DNA of 64,000 bases from a virus: positions 18,524-82,523 of IMG/VR virus record IMGVR_UViG_3300042868_012479; one strand, 5' to 3'. Below are positions 51,731 to 58,933 of the stretch, piece by piece. Made by a program: the position numbers and the translations under genes. The notes under the pieces are model-generated. The model was not told where the DNA came from and made no database searches. It worked only from the letters and a program-made list of their open reading frames with translations. Each line of letters starts with the position of its first letter. Position 1 is the first letter of the stretch.

Positions 51731-52035
51731 GCGACCTCGCCTGGTGGCGCAAGGAGATCGAATCAGCGCCAAACAAGCAGGGTCGCATGGGCGACTTCTA
51801 TGAGGCGATGACCGGCAAGAAGCTTAAGCGCTCTGAATACGGTAGGATCTTCAAGTTGATGCAATCGTTCCCGGGCAGCATCCCGGGGCTAATGTCAGCA
51901 ATATGTGAGGCGGCAATCCGTGATCTTGACGGTGATCCGCTGGCATATGTGCAAAAACTCGCGGATAGTCCGCGATGGAAGGCCCCAGTGGCCGGTAGGA
52001 AGAAGGAGAATTACGATGGGATTATCCAAGATTGA
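51727..52035 (+). CDS. Hypothetical replication-module protein
   Basis: 102 residues from GTG 51727 in a GTGA overlap; an upstream ATG (51628) would extend it deep into the nuclease gene and has less natural sequence. Helical, basic (KKLKRSEYGRIFKLMQSFPG). Overlaps the helicase-loader gene by 20 bases. Could be a helicase or primase partner; no family recognised. Confidence 0.6.
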   Translation: MSDLAWWRKEIESAPNKQGRMGDFYEAMTGKKLKRSEYGRIFKLMQSFPGSIPGLMSAICEAAIRDLDGDPLAYVQKLADSPRWKAPVAGRKKENYDGIIQD

Positions 52036-52687
52036 TCCAAACCTCGACTTTGCGTACATCATGACGCCAGAAGGCGCCGTAAAGCGTCGTCAGGACGAGC
52101 CGCCAGCCCCAAACGTCGCTAATGACCGACTGGAAAAGGCTGGAGTGTCAAAAAGGTACATGCATGCGTCGTTCAACTCGCTCAAAGAGCTGCCAGAGGC
52201 AAAAACGGCCGTAAAAGTAGCAAAAGAGTGGGCCGATGCACCGCTTACGGACCGGGGATTCTTCTTTGTCGGCACTCCGGGTGTCGGAAAGACCCATTTG
52301 GCCGTTGCTGCACTCCGGCACAAGGTTGAAAACGGGCTATTGAACGCGCGGTTCATCAATGTGCCGCTATTTTTGGATGCAGTGCGGTCCAGCTTCAAGT
52401 TTTCGGACGATTCCGTGCAGGCGGACTTCCAATTTATCTGCAACCGAGCCTCTGTTGTCGTTTTGGACGACTTTGGCAAGGAGCGCGCGACGGATTGGGC
52501 GACCGAACGGCTCTATGTGATCGTTGAGAGCCGGTATTCGGCGATGCTACCCACCGTAGTGACGTCAAACCGCACGCTCGATGAGCTAAACGACCTTGGG
52601 TACGGCGCAACGGTCTCTCGTTTGACCGAAATGTGCACCGTTGTCAAGTTTGGCGGCTCTGATTTGCGCCCAAAGATCAATCGGTAA
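52016..52687 (+). CDS. DnaC-like replicative helicase loader ATPase
   Basis: 223 residues from ATG 52016 (AAGGAG upstream). Walker A GTPGVGKTH at 86-94, Walker B VVVLDDFGKE at 147-156 and sensor PTVVTSNRTLDELND place it in the DnaC/IstB branch of AAA+ ATPases. It would load a replicative helicase, probably the host's, since no helicase is in the window. Start lies inside the preceding gene; RusA follows with overlap. Confidence 0.85.
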   Translation: MGLSKIDPNLDFAYIMTPEGAVKRRQDEPPAPNVANDRLEKAGVSKRYMHASFNSLKELPEAKTAVKVAKEWADAPLTDRGFFFVGTPGVGKTHLAVAALRHKVENGLLNARFINVPLFLDAVRSSFKFSDDSVQADFQFICNRASVVVLDDFGKERATDWATERLYVIVESRYSAMLPTVVTSNRTLDELNDLGYGATVSRLTEMCTVVKFGGSDLRPKINR

Positions 52688-53061
52688 TGCACAAACCGCT
52701 GGTGATTACGCTGTTAGGGCGTCCACCCAGCTGGAATTCCGCCTATCGCGCGCGAAAATCGTACATCTACATGACACGAGAAGCAAAAGCGTGGAAAAAG
52801 CTCACGACGATCATCACCGGCGAAGTTGCAAAGCAGCAAAACTGGTCATGTGGGCGTGATACAATGCTCATCGTTGACGTTTGGATCTACGTAAAGCGTA
52901 CGATTGATGCGGACAACATTTTGAAGCTCACACTCGATGCCGTAGCGGCCGGGTTGGGCGTTAATGATGCTCGGTTCCTGCCAAGGGTGTGGGAGCTGAA
53001 TAAGAAGTGTGACGGCGAGAAGGTCGTCCTTAGTATTACGGAGGTAGCAAACGATGATTAA
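52687..53061 (+). CDS. RusA-like Holliday junction resolvase
   Basis: 124 residues starting in a TAATG overlap. GRPPSWNSAYRARK and KRTIDADNILKLTLDAVAAG with the following GVNDAR are the RusA family acidic site (Asp residues near 77 and 86). Would cut four-way junctions made during replication and recombination. Overlaps the SSB gene by 8 bases. Confidence 0.83.
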   Translation: MHKPLVITLLGRPPSWNSAYRARKSYIYMTREAKAWKKLTTIITGEVAKQQNWSCGRDTMLIVDVWIYVKRTIDADNILKLTLDAVAAGLGVNDARFLPRVWELNKKCDGEKVVLSITEVANDD

Positions 53062-53437
53062 GGTTCAGTTGATTGGTTATGTCGGTGCAAAGCCGCAGAT
53101 TCGCGCAACGCAGAAGGGCCGCCAGGTAGCAAACTTCAACGTTGCAGTCCACGGCTCAAAGGATGCTAACGGCGAAGAGAAGTCGACGTGGTATCCAATC
53201 GCCTGTTGGGATGGCCGAGCAGAACTCGCCGACAAGATTGTCCAGAAGGGCGATTTGATTTGGGTTGAGGGAACGCCGGAGATTTCATCGTGGACCGACA
53301 AGAACGATGTCGAGCACACGGAAATCGCCATTACCGCAAAGTTCATCCAGGTCCTCAAGCGTTCCGCAAAGGGCAAGGAGGAGGGAGAGTCCTCACGTGC
53401 AACCATGCAGGAGTCACTTGAGGAGCTTCCGTTCTAA
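53054..53437 (+). CDS. ssb: Single-stranded DNA-binding protein
   Basis: 127 residues of OB-fold: VQLIGYVGAKPQIRATQKGR, VANFNVAVHG, TWYPIACWDGRAELADKIVQ, KGDLIWVEGTPEI. The acidic C-terminal tip ESLEELPF is the SSB tail that recruits partners (usual DDDIPF). Short for bacterial SSB, normal for phages. Coats ssDNA during replication. Confidence 0.93.
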   Translation: MIKVQLIGYVGAKPQIRATQKGRQVANFNVAVHGSKDANGEEKSTWYPIACWDGRAELADKIVQKGDLIWVEGTPEISSWTDKNDVEHTEIAITAKFIQVLKRSAKGKEEGESSRATMQESLEELPF

Positions 53438-53658
53438 TGCCAAAAGAGTTTGATTTACAGAAGATCTCGGCCGATGTTAAACGTGCGTTATCCATGCCAG
53501 AGGGTGAAGCAAAAAACACACTTACTAACTCGGTCATGGTTGAACTATCCGGGTTGCTAGACGTTATGGCCAAAATAGCTAATCGAATGAGTGAGCCGAT
53601 GGAAAACTCCTCACATAAGATTGGTACATCAGGGTCTGGACGAAGCAAGGCTAACTAG
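53437..53658 (+). CDS. Small hypothetical protein after ssb
   Basis: 73 residues starting in a TAATG overlap with ssb. Helical, polar, with a Ser/Gly-rich end (IGTSGSGRSKAN). Unknown; likely co-expressed with SSB. Confidence 0.6.
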   Translation: MPKEFDLQKISADVKRALSMPEGEAKNTLTNSVMVELSGLLDVMAKIANRMSEPMENSSHKIGTSGSGRSKAN

Positions 53659-53795
53659 CGTACTATTCGGGGTCCTCGCGCAGCGCAGCTAAAATTTTTT
53701 AAATTTTGGTAGGGGCTGTACTAGGTACTATCCACCACACAGAGGGGTTGGAGAAATCCAGCCCCTTTGCTGTCCCATCTGTAAGGAGCACCAAC
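53659..53795 (+). promoter_or_regulatory. Leader region of the thioredoxin gene
   Basis: An AT-rich block (TTTTTTAAATTTT) precedes GTACTAGGTAC and a -10-like TACTAT. A hairpin GGGGTTGGA-GAAA-TCCAGCCCC (53744-53765) with TTT after it lies before the ribosome site TAAGGAG; it could be an attenuator or a terminator of the upstream operon. Confidence 0.5.
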
Positions 53796-54101
53796 ATGCC
53801 AAAGGCAGCCCATACCCTAAACATCGCCGCTGAACTCAAGAAAGGGCCGACGGTCCTGGACTTTTACGCAGATTGGTGCCAGCCCTGCAAGGCCATCAGC
53901 AAAGAGCTTGAGCGACTTAAGGTGCTGCGTCCGGCACTCAACATCGTCAAGATCAACGTTGACAAGCACCAAGAGCTTGTTCAATCCTACGACATCAAGA
54001 GCATCCCCTTTGTCCTGTACTATGAGGGTGCTGATGCGGCTCCAAAGCAGCTCAACGGATTGGTCGCGGCAGAGGAGCTTATTCGACGATTTGGGCTCTG
54101 A
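53796..54101 (+). CDS. Thioredoxin
   Basis: 101 residues from ATG 53796 with TAAGGAG at 7 bases. DFYADWCQPCKAI has the WCxxC redox centre (Cys28, Cys31; Gln-Pro in place of the usual Gly-Pro), VKINVDKHQELVQSYDIKSI and the cis-Pro in SIPF complete the fold. Could supply electrons for a ribonucleotide reductase or serve as a polymerase processivity factor as in T7; neither partner is in the window. Confidence 0.92.
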   Translation: MPKAAHTLNIAAELKKGPTVLDFYADWCQPCKAISKELERLKVLRPALNIVKINVDKHQELVQSYDIKSIPFVLYYEGADAAPKQLNGLVAAEELIRRFGL

Positions 54102-54151
54102 TACCAGAAGGGGGAGAAAGGGCCCTCTGCGTGGCTCCTAGGGGCATCTAC

Positions 54152-54227
54152 GGGGGTGTAGCTCAACGGTTAGAGCACTGAGCTTATATCTCAGCGGCTC
54201 CTGGTTCGAGTCCAGGCTCCCCTACCA
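54152..54227 (+). tRNA. tRNA-Ile (anticodon UAU)
   Basis: Full cloverleaf: D-stem GCTC/GAGC, anticodon stem CTGAG/CTCAG with loop CTTATAT giving anticodon TAT, T-stem CCTGG/CCAGG with TTCGAGT, and encoded CCA. Acceptor has one mismatch and one G-U. Reads the rare codon AUA without lysidine modification. Confidence 0.88.
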
Positions 54228-54233
54228 TCTATC

Positions 54234-54349
54234 TGCTATGCTTTTCCTAGCACGCTGGACCTGAAAGTTTAGCCCCTACTTTCCTTGGAGGGGCGACCAT
54301 ATCGGACCTTTAAGCGTCAGCGCTGCCCCCTGCGGGTTGGTCCAGGTGC
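54234..54349 (+). ncRNA. Candidate structured small RNA with own promoter
   Basis: TGC-TATGCT (54234-54242) predicts a start near 54249. The downstream bases are closed by CTGGACC (54255-54261) and GGTCCAG (54339-54345), a perfect 7-bp stem. Inside are a GCCCCT/AGGGGC hairpin and AGCG-TCAG-CGCT. No ribosome site or frame is present. An identical TGC-TATGCT box follows at 54347-54355 for the HNH gene. Confidence 0.45.
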
Positions 54350-54361
54350 TATGCTCCCCCT
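54347..54361 (+). promoter_or_regulatory. Leaderless extended -10 promoter for HNH gene
   Basis: TGC-TATGCT (54347-54355) is followed by six bases and ATG 54362. Its nine bases are identical to the box at 54234-54242. Confidence 0.6.
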
Positions 54362-54757
54362 ATGAAGTCTATCTCACGCTTTATGCACTACGTCGAAATC
54401 AACCAGGCCAACGGCTGCTGGGAGTGGACCGGCGCCTTTGACCGGAGTGGGTATGGTGCATTCAAGGATCAGGGCAAAAAAATAAATTCGCACCGGTGGA
54501 GCTACCGTCATTTTAAGGGCGAGCCACCGAAGGGGTTGGACATCGATCACCTCTGTCGCATCAGGAAGTGTGTCAGCCCAGAACATTTAGAGGCAGTCAC
54601 GCGAAAAGTCAACGTCCAGCGTGGTCTTGCTGCACAGGAGCGAAAAACCCACTGCATTCATGGACACGAATATACGCCAGAGAATACGTACCGATATCCG
54701 AGTGGCGGACGTGAGTGTCGGACGTGCAAGTACGATAATGGACGCATTCCGGAGTAG
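54362..54757 (+). CDS. HNH homing-type endonuclease
   Basis: 131 residues, leaderless. GCWEWTGAFDRSGYGAF, HRWSYRHFKGEPPKGLDIDH, LCRIRKCVSPEHLEAVTRKV are the HNH_3 pattern of homing endonucleases from phage; a C-terminal zinc set CIHGHEYT...CRTCKYDN follows. Its stop TAG is formed by the first bases of tRNA-Asn, so the gene ends inside the tRNA. A free-standing homing enzyme inserted between tRNA genes is plausible. Confidence 0.85.
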   Translation: MKSISRFMHYVEINQANGCWEWTGAFDRSGYGAFKDQGKKINSHRWSYRHFKGEPPKGLDIDHLCRIRKCVSPEHLEAVTRKVNVQRGLAAQERKTHCIHGHEYTPENTYRYPSGGRECRTCKYDNGRIPE

Positions 54758-54822
54758 CTCAGTGGTAGAGCGGGCGACTGTTAATCGCCTGGTCGTAGGT
54801 TCGAGCCCTACCTCCGGAGCCA
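54748..54822 (+). tRNA. tRNA-Asn (anticodon GUU)
   Basis: Acceptor TCCGGAG/CTCCGGA pairs perfectly; anticodon loop CTGTTAA gives GTT; T-loop TTCGAGC; CCA is encoded. The first ten bases double as the last codons of the HNH gene. Confidence 0.93.
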
Positions 54823-54826
54823 TCAC

Positions 54827-54901
54827 GGGCCGGTAGCTCAGCGGTAGAGTAGGGGTCTTTTAAGCCCTAGGTCGTGGGTTCGATCCCCACCCGGCTCTCC
54901 A
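54827..54901 (+). tRNA. tRNA-Lys (anticodon UUU)
   Basis: Acceptor GGGCCGG/CCGGCTC (one G-T), anticodon loop CTTTTAA giving TTT, T-stem GTGGG/CCCAC with TTCGATC, encoded CCA. Starts five bases after tRNA-Asn. Confidence 0.93.
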
Positions 54902-55180
54902 GGTATTTTAAAAAAATCCAGGCGCTCTTGTTGCCCCCAGCTGTTGTGTGTGGGGAGAGGGGTTGAGGGGATCTGGTGAAATCTTGATTATTGCGCAGTG
55001 AGCTCGTGTGGGCGGGGCTGTTCTGGTCTGGGCGAGGGGTTGGGGCGGGCTATGTCGATGTTCGGGCAACGGCGGGCAGCCAGCACATACACCCCCCATA
55101 GCCACCGATGAAACTTTCTCCGAGCTTCTCGCTGCCACCCCCACCCCCCGTAGCGGCCGACACGATTTCCGGCACGCGGG
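54902..55180. other. GC-rich spacer between convergent blocks
   Basis: No believable gene. Holds G-runs and, near 55049-55096, a degenerate copy of the cassette element in reversed orientation (CTATGTCGATGTTCGGGCAA followed, after a longer gap, by CCCCCCATAG). It marks the meeting point of the rightward tRNA block and the leftward cassette array. Confidence 0.5.
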
Positions 55181-55221
55181 CAACAAGAAACCCCCCGCTC
55201 GACCGATGCCGAGCGAGGGGC
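55181..55221 (-). terminator. Terminator of the last cassette
   Basis: CCCCTCGCTCG pairs with CGAGCGGGGGG, followed on the minus strand by TTTCTTGTTG, the tail shared by most terminators of the array. Confidence 0.8.
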
Positions 55222-55240
55222 GAAGATTTCCGGGGAGCGG

Positions 55241-55456
55241 TCAGCCGATTAGACCGAACTCCTCTGCCACGATCCAGACCGCGACGAACGCGCCGAACCC
55301 CGCGAACCCGCCGATGATGGCGAACGCTGGCGAGAACCAGAACGCGAACGAGCCGACCACCAAGCCGATGCCGCCTTCATACCCGAAGGCTGCGCCGAGT
55401 CCGATAGCCGACACCGCGACTACCACGGTCATCATTGTTGCTGCTACCTTGCTCAT
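55241..55456 (-). CDS. Small membrane protein
   Basis: 71 residues, GAGGTG upstream. Two or three hydrophobic helices (MMTVVVAVSAIGLGAAFGY, GLVVGSFAFWFSPAFAIIGG, FGAFVAVWIVAEEFG). It has its own promoter (55506-55534), a 5' stem-loop and terminator, so forms a one-gene unit. Not recognised; possible superinfection-exclusion or holin-like protein. Confidence 0.65.
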   Translation of the reverse strand: MSKVAATMMTVVVAVSAIGLGAAFGYEGGIGLVVGSFAFWFSPAFAIIGGFAGFGAFVAVWIVAEEFGLIG

Positions 55457-55505
55457 CTGTTCACCTCTTTGTCGGTTCGGGTCTGTGCCTACCCCCGACT
55501 ACTGA

Positions 55506-55534
55506 ATACTACGCCACCCACTCAACCAAGTCAA
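55506..55534 (-). promoter_or_regulatory. Sigma70-type promoter
   Basis: TTGACT, 17 bases, TAGTAT. The transcript would begin near a TCGGG/CCCGA stem, followed by GCACAGA and the ribosome site. Confidence 0.75.
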
Positions 55535-55597
55535 ACCACTCGACCTAGTCCGACCGAGCCGACCCAACGCCCGACCGACCGCATGACCGAACCGCGC

Positions 55598-55644
55598 GGG
55601 GGTATGGGGGGGAATACAAACGCCCTAATAGGTCTGCGAAAAAA
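55598..55644 (-). repeat. Cassette element, copy 1
   Basis: Minus strand: TTTTTTC, 6 bases, CTATTAG, 19 bases, ATA within CCCCCATACCCCC. Lies between the upstream terminator and the promoter, 64 bp before the -35. Confidence 0.8.
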
Positions 55645-55700
55645 TGACCCGACCCACAAAATCCGGCGAGCGGTCAGCAGAAAAAAAAGAAGCTCCGAAA

Positions 55701-55734
55701 GCAAGAAGCCCCACCCCCGAAGGGGTGAGGCTTC
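55701..55734 (-). terminator. Cassette terminator
   Basis: GAAGCCTCACCCC-TTCG-GGGGTGGGGCTTC, a near-perfect stem with UUCG loop, followed by TTGCTTT. Confidence 0.85.
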
Positions 55735-55753
55735 GTTGCGCCCGACCGACCGA

Positions 55754-56233
55754 CTAGCAGCCGAGCGGGGAGTCCTCGCCAAGAGGCTGCGACTCGCCGC
55801 CGATGACCCACGCCGTCAAGCGGGTGAGGTTCACCGTTCGGTGAGAGTGGAAGGGTCGTCGCTTCTCGCACGCCGACCCCGCCTTCCCTGCGTTCGGACA
55901 AGCGACCGTGTAGCCGTACTCGGTCGGAGCCATCACGACGAGGTCAACCACAGGCTCGCCCTTCTTGGTGAGATAGACCCCCGTGGCGTGAACATCACGA
56001 TTCACCTGACCCGCTACGGAGAAGTGGAACACCTCGCCTTTCGGCGTGGTGAACGCTTCGCCTGTGGTCTTGACTCGACCAAGCGCACGATGCTCGGCGA
56101 AGTTGGCGGCGGCGTTCGCCTCTCGGCGCGCCTTCTCCTTATCGCTAGTTGGCGCGCTCCACGCCTCGACCTTGATGATTTTTCCGCCACTCTTGGCGGC
56201 TGCGGCTAGCCCCGCTGCGTAGGTCATTGCCAT
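55754..56233 (-). CDS. Paralogous orphan family, member A
   Basis: 159 residues from ATG 56233 (GGGAG site 7 bases before). The core HRALGRVKTTGEAF, VNRDVHATGVYLTKKGEP, APTEYGYTVACPNAGKAGSA and CEKRRPFHSHRTVNLTRL is shared with the genes at 58934 and 61263. Two Cys and two His (CPN..C..H.H) could bind zinc. Promoter and terminator of its own. No known family; three copies in 6 kb point to gene duplication and a dose- or target-dependent role. Confidence 0.7.
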   Translation of the reverse strand: MAMTYAAGLAAAAKSGGKIIKVEAWSAPTSDKEKARREANAAANFAEHRALGRVKTTGEAFTTPKGEVFHFSVAGQVNRDVHATGVYLTKKGEPVVDLVVMAPTEYGYTVACPNAGKAGSACEKRRPFHSHRTVNLTRLTAWVIGGESQPLGEDSPLGC

Positions 56234-56292
56234 CTGGCTTCTCCCTGTCGGAGCGGAACCGAGCGGCTCCGTCTGTGTTCCCCGACCTGTTG

Positions 56293-56321
56293 ATTGTCGC
56301 AGGTCGCACGCCCGAACGCAA
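56293..56321 (-). promoter_or_regulatory. Sigma70-type promoter
   Basis: TTGCGT, 17 bases, GACAAT, the weakest -10 of the array. Confidence 0.65.
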
Positions 56322-56437
56322 GCCCGACGCATCAGGCGCAACGCTATCCATCAGCCGCCGTTGCCCAGCCGCCGGCATAGCCTATGAAGCTCCAAACAGA
56401 ATGAATAATGAATGAATGAATAGCGAATGAATACAAA

Positions 56438-56610
56438 GGGGTATGGGGGGGAGTGAGTCGCCCTAATAGATGCCCGAAAAAAATGATGCCCGTTCGCCGG
56501 GTAAACGCTAGGCCGAGCATTGCCCGAACATCGACACGGCTGGAGCTATTCGCAGTCAGCGGGGGTATGGGGGGGGAACCGAGGCCGAGCAGTAGAGGCC
56601 TCAACAAAAA
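56438..56610 (-). repeat. Cassette elements, copies 2 and 3
   Basis: Copy 2 (56438-56483) is canonical, CTATTAG spaced 18 from the ATA. Copy 3 (56561-56610) keeps the C-rich core but its second box is degenerate and merges with the terminator's T-tract. GCCCGAACATCGACAC lies between them. Confidence 0.75.
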
Positions 56611-56640
56611 GACCCCACCCCCGAAGGGGTGAGGCCTTGT
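56602..56640 (-). terminator. Cassette terminator
   Basis: CCTCACCCC-TTCG-GGGGTGGGG followed by TCTTTTTGTTG on the minus strand. Confidence 0.83.
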
Positions 56641-56661
56641 TGCCCGTTCGCCGGCGAGCGG

Positions 56662-57045
56662 TCAGAACGGAGCGGGTTCCTCGTTCTGGTAGGTGTACGC
56701 CTTGCGCGCCATCGTCCGCATCTTGCGGATGGTGCGCTCATAGCGCGTGCTGCTCTGCTGGTAGCAAGAGGCCACCCACTCGGTCAGTTCGGCGTCGGTC
56801 GTCCACTCCCAGAAGTCGAGAGGAAGGACGCCGAGGAGCGGGGCGGCGTCGCCACCCTGCCAGAGGTGAACCTCGTTCACAGGCGCAGCCATCCCGTAGA
56901 GGATGGCCTCATAGCGGATGACCTCGCCGTTGCCCGAATCCCGGCGAACGACCACCGACCGCTGCCAGAGCGAACCGCTGCGCTCGCCTTCCTGCTCATC
57001 TCCGAGAACTACCGAAAGGGTAGCCTTCTCATTACTCTTGGCCAT
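56662..57045 (-). CDS. Orphan cassette protein
   Basis: 127 residues from ATG 57045 with GAGGAGG upstream. Beta-rich start (TLSVVLGDEQEGERSGSLWQ) and helical end with Trp and Tyr (FWEWTTDAELTEWVASCYQQ). No recognised family. Single-gene unit with promoter at 57095-57123. Confidence 0.65.
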   Translation of the reverse strand: MAKSNEKATLSVVLGDEQEGERSGSLWQRSVVVRRDSGNGEVIRYEAILYGMAAPVNEVHLWQGGDAAPLLGVLPLDFWEWTTDAELTEWVASCYQQSSTRYERTIRKMRTMARKAYTYQNEEPAPF

Positions 57046-57094
57046 TGTTGGCCTCCTCTGTGCTTGGCGACGGAACACGGCCGCCGCTAGGTGA

Positions 57095-57123
57095 AGATTA
57101 CCGGAGCGCAGGCAACAACGCAA
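57095..57123 (-). promoter_or_regulatory. Sigma70-type promoter
   Basis: TTGCGT, 17 bases, TAATCT; leader contains a GC-rich stem and AGCACAGAGGAGG. Confidence 0.72.
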
Positions 57124-57218
57124 ATACGACGCACCAGGCACAACAGCGAAGGCGAAGCGCAGACCATACCTATCGAATCGAGTGGATGTATGTATATATA
57201 GATGAACAAAGAATAGAA

Positions 57219-57419
57219 GGGGTATGGGGGGGAATATGTTTGGAGTAATAGCCCATGGAAAAAACCTGCGAGCTGGAATCGTGGGGGTATGGGGGATTGC
57301 CCGAGTCTCGACATAGCTGGGTGAACGAACATCGGTGCGGCCGGTGGCGGTCATCGGCGTTGCAGCTGTGAAAGGGGGTATGGGGGGGAGCGGTCAGCGT
57401 CTAATAGGGGCATGAAAAA
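57219..57419 (-). repeat. Cassette elements, copies 4, 5 and 6
   Basis: Copies 4 (57219-57264) and 6 (57374-57419) are canonical, spacing 19. Copy 5 (57283-57316) has CTATGTC in place of CTATTAG at the same spacing. This is the only boundary with three copies. Confidence 0.78.
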
Positions 57420-57430
57420 TCGAGACGGGG

Positions 57431-57470
57431 GCAACAAGAAGCCCCCACCCCGAAAGGTGAGGGCTTCGTT
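57431..57470 (-). terminator. Cassette terminator
   Basis: GCCCTCACCTTTCGGGGTGGGGGC hairpin followed by TTCTTGTTG on the minus strand. Confidence 0.8.
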
Positions 57471-57491
57471 GCGGCCGGTAGCGGTCAGCGG

Positions 57492-57821
57492 CTAGTCGTC
57501 TAGGCTCTCCCCGAACTCGTAGCCGCAGGGCTCGCAGTAGTCGCCCGACCAGCCAGCCATCGCGTCGCACTTGGGGCAAACGCCCGAGGTGCTCATCTCG
57601 GTACAATCGACCCACGCCGAACGCTCGTCATCGAGCAGGAACTCTCGGGCATCGTCGGCGGTGTCGGCGTTGTACGCCGCCAACTCCGAAGCCAACTCGA
57701 TGAGGGCTGCCGTTGCCTCTGACCGGCCAGCGTGCCACGAGCGGTGCGTCTCGTTCTCCCAGACCACCTCGACCAGCCAGAGCACCTTCTCTTGTGCCGG
57801 AGTTTCTACCTTGTCTGCCAT
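57492..57821 (-). CDS. Orphan cassette protein with zinc ribbon
   Basis: 109 residues, AGGAG upstream. Helical acidic body (ALIELASELAAYNADTADDA) and a C-terminal ribbon CPKCDAMAGWSGDYCEPCGY, four Cys for zinc. Own promoter (57865-57894) and a CCAGCA/TGCTGG stem at the expected transcript start. Not recognised. Confidence 0.68.
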   Translation of the reverse strand: MADKVETPAQEKVLWLVEVVWENETHRSWHAGRSEATAALIELASELAAYNADTADDAREFLLDDERSAWVDCTEMSTSGVCPKCDAMAGWSGDYCEPCGYEFGESLDD

Positions 57822-57864
57822 CTTGGTTCTCCTCTCTGTGCCACCAGCAACTGCTGGCTATGCC

Positions 57865-57894
57865 ATCTTACACGGCCGGACAGGGGCAACGCAA
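57865..57894 (-). promoter_or_regulatory. Sigma70-type promoter with 5' stem-loop
   Basis: TTGCGT, 18 bases, TAAGAT. GCCAGCAGTTGCTGG begins at the predicted +1. Confidence 0.78.
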
Positions 57895-58017
57895 GTCCAG
57901 CGAACGAAGCCCCAGCGAGTTGCCCAAGTCTCGACATCGCTGCCCGCGCCCAGGAATCGTGTGTGTAGAGCTGCGCGTAATAGGTATCCCTAATAGATAA
58001 CCGAATGAATAGGAGAC

Positions 58018-58117
58018 GGGGGTATGGGGGGGAATGTTAGTCCAGTAATAGCCCACGGAAAAAACGCTGACCACTACCGGTGTGGGGGTATGGGGGAAAC
58101 TCGAGCCACGGACAATG
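58018..58117 (-). repeat. Cassette elements, copies 7 and 8
   Basis: Copy 7 (58018-58064) canonical, spacing 19 with CTATTAC. Copy 8 (58084-58117) keeps CCCCCATACCCCC but has CATTGTC as second box and no T-tract. Confidence 0.75.
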
Positions 58118-58125
58118 AGCGCGCA

Positions 58126-58166
58126 TAAAGAAACCACCCCCACCCCGAAGGGTGAGGGTGGCCTCG
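58126..58166 (-). terminator. Cassette terminator
   Basis: CCACCCTCACCC-TTCG-GGGTGGGGGTGG followed by TTTCTTTATG. Confidence 0.85.
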
Positions 58167-58186
58167 TTGCCTCTTACCGGTGTAGG

Positions 58187-58543
58187 CTACCCCTCGAAGT
58201 GTGTTGGCCAGACCTTTCGTGGCTCCTCTACGGCTACGACGAAGGCCAACGGCTTTCCGTCCGCCTCAACCCACGAGCCGTTCAGCCCATCAACGCTGGC
58301 CTCGGTCATCACCTCAACAGCCCAAGCAGGAGCGGCTTCCTCGGAGTCGGACTCGGGGCCGAACTCACGAACCGAGTCAATCTCAAGCACCGCGCCGATG
58401 GCCTGAATCATACCTCGAACCGTGGGCATCACATCACCGAAGGCCTCGGCCTCGGTTTCGTCATACGACCACCCACTCGCCAGATTGACCCGCTGACCGC
58501 TACCGGTGTCGGGCTTTGGTACGAAAACCAAGAAACGCCACAT
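58187..58543 (-). CDS. Orphan cassette protein
   Basis: 118 residues, GAGGGGG upstream. Begins MWRFLVFVPKPDTGSG, has a central helix (TVRGMIQAIGAVLEID) and a beta end (KPLAFVVAVEEPRKVW). Acidic. No family recognised. Own promoter and terminator. Confidence 0.65.
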   Translation of the reverse strand: MWRFLVFVPKPDTGSGQRVNLASGWSYDETEAEAFGDVMPTVRGMIQAIGAVLEIDSVREFGPESDSEEAAPAWAVEVMTEASVDGLNGSWVEADGKPLAFVVAVEEPRKVWPTHFEG

Positions 58544-58594
58544 AGCGTTCCCCCTCTCTGTGCTACTCGGCGAAGCAGGGCCGCCGAGGAGTCA

Positions 58595-58623
58595 AGTATC
58601 CCACCACGCAGGGGGCAAGTCAA
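58595..58623 (-). promoter_or_regulatory. Sigma70-type promoter with 5' stem-loop
   Basis: TTGACT, 17 bases, GATACT. CTCGGCG/CGCCGAG stem near +1, then AGCACAGAGAGG. Confidence 0.75.
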
Positions 58624-58743
58624 ATCCGCTGCCCGTGCCGCAAGGTGAGGCCAATCACGGGTGCTGACCGCTCATCAACATAAGCCATTCACTCGTGTAG
58701 CTGCGTATGTAGAGAGGAATGAAAAATGAACTAATGAATGAAA

Positions 58744-58840
58744 GGGGGTATGGGGGAATGAATGCCGGCCTAATAGCAGCCGGAAAAAATCGTGGGGGGT
58801 ATGGGGGGAATCCGGCAGGCCTAATAAGAGCACGAGAAAA
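58744..58840 (-). repeat. Cassette elements, copies 9 and 10
   Basis: Two near-identical copies in direct tandem (58744-58789 and 58794-58840), both with spacing 18; copy 10 has TTATTAG and a shortened T-tract. Confidence 0.82.
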
Positions 58841-58871
58841 TCGAACGCCGGTCAACAGCTTTACACGGGCA

Positions 58872-58911
58872 ATGAGAAGCCCCGCCGCCGGCACAGCACC
58901 GACGACGGGGC
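58872..58911 (-). terminator. Cassette terminator
   Basis: GCCCCGTCGTCGG pairs with CCGGCGGCGGGGC (two mismatches), then TTCTCATTG. Confidence 0.8.
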
Positions 58912-58933
58912 GACCGGCCGAGGCCGGCGACGA

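Noticed and set aside
54908-55186. 92-residue frame on the minus strand
   Set aside because: Arg/Pro-biased low-similarity sequence lying beyond a strong terminator and without a ribosome site.
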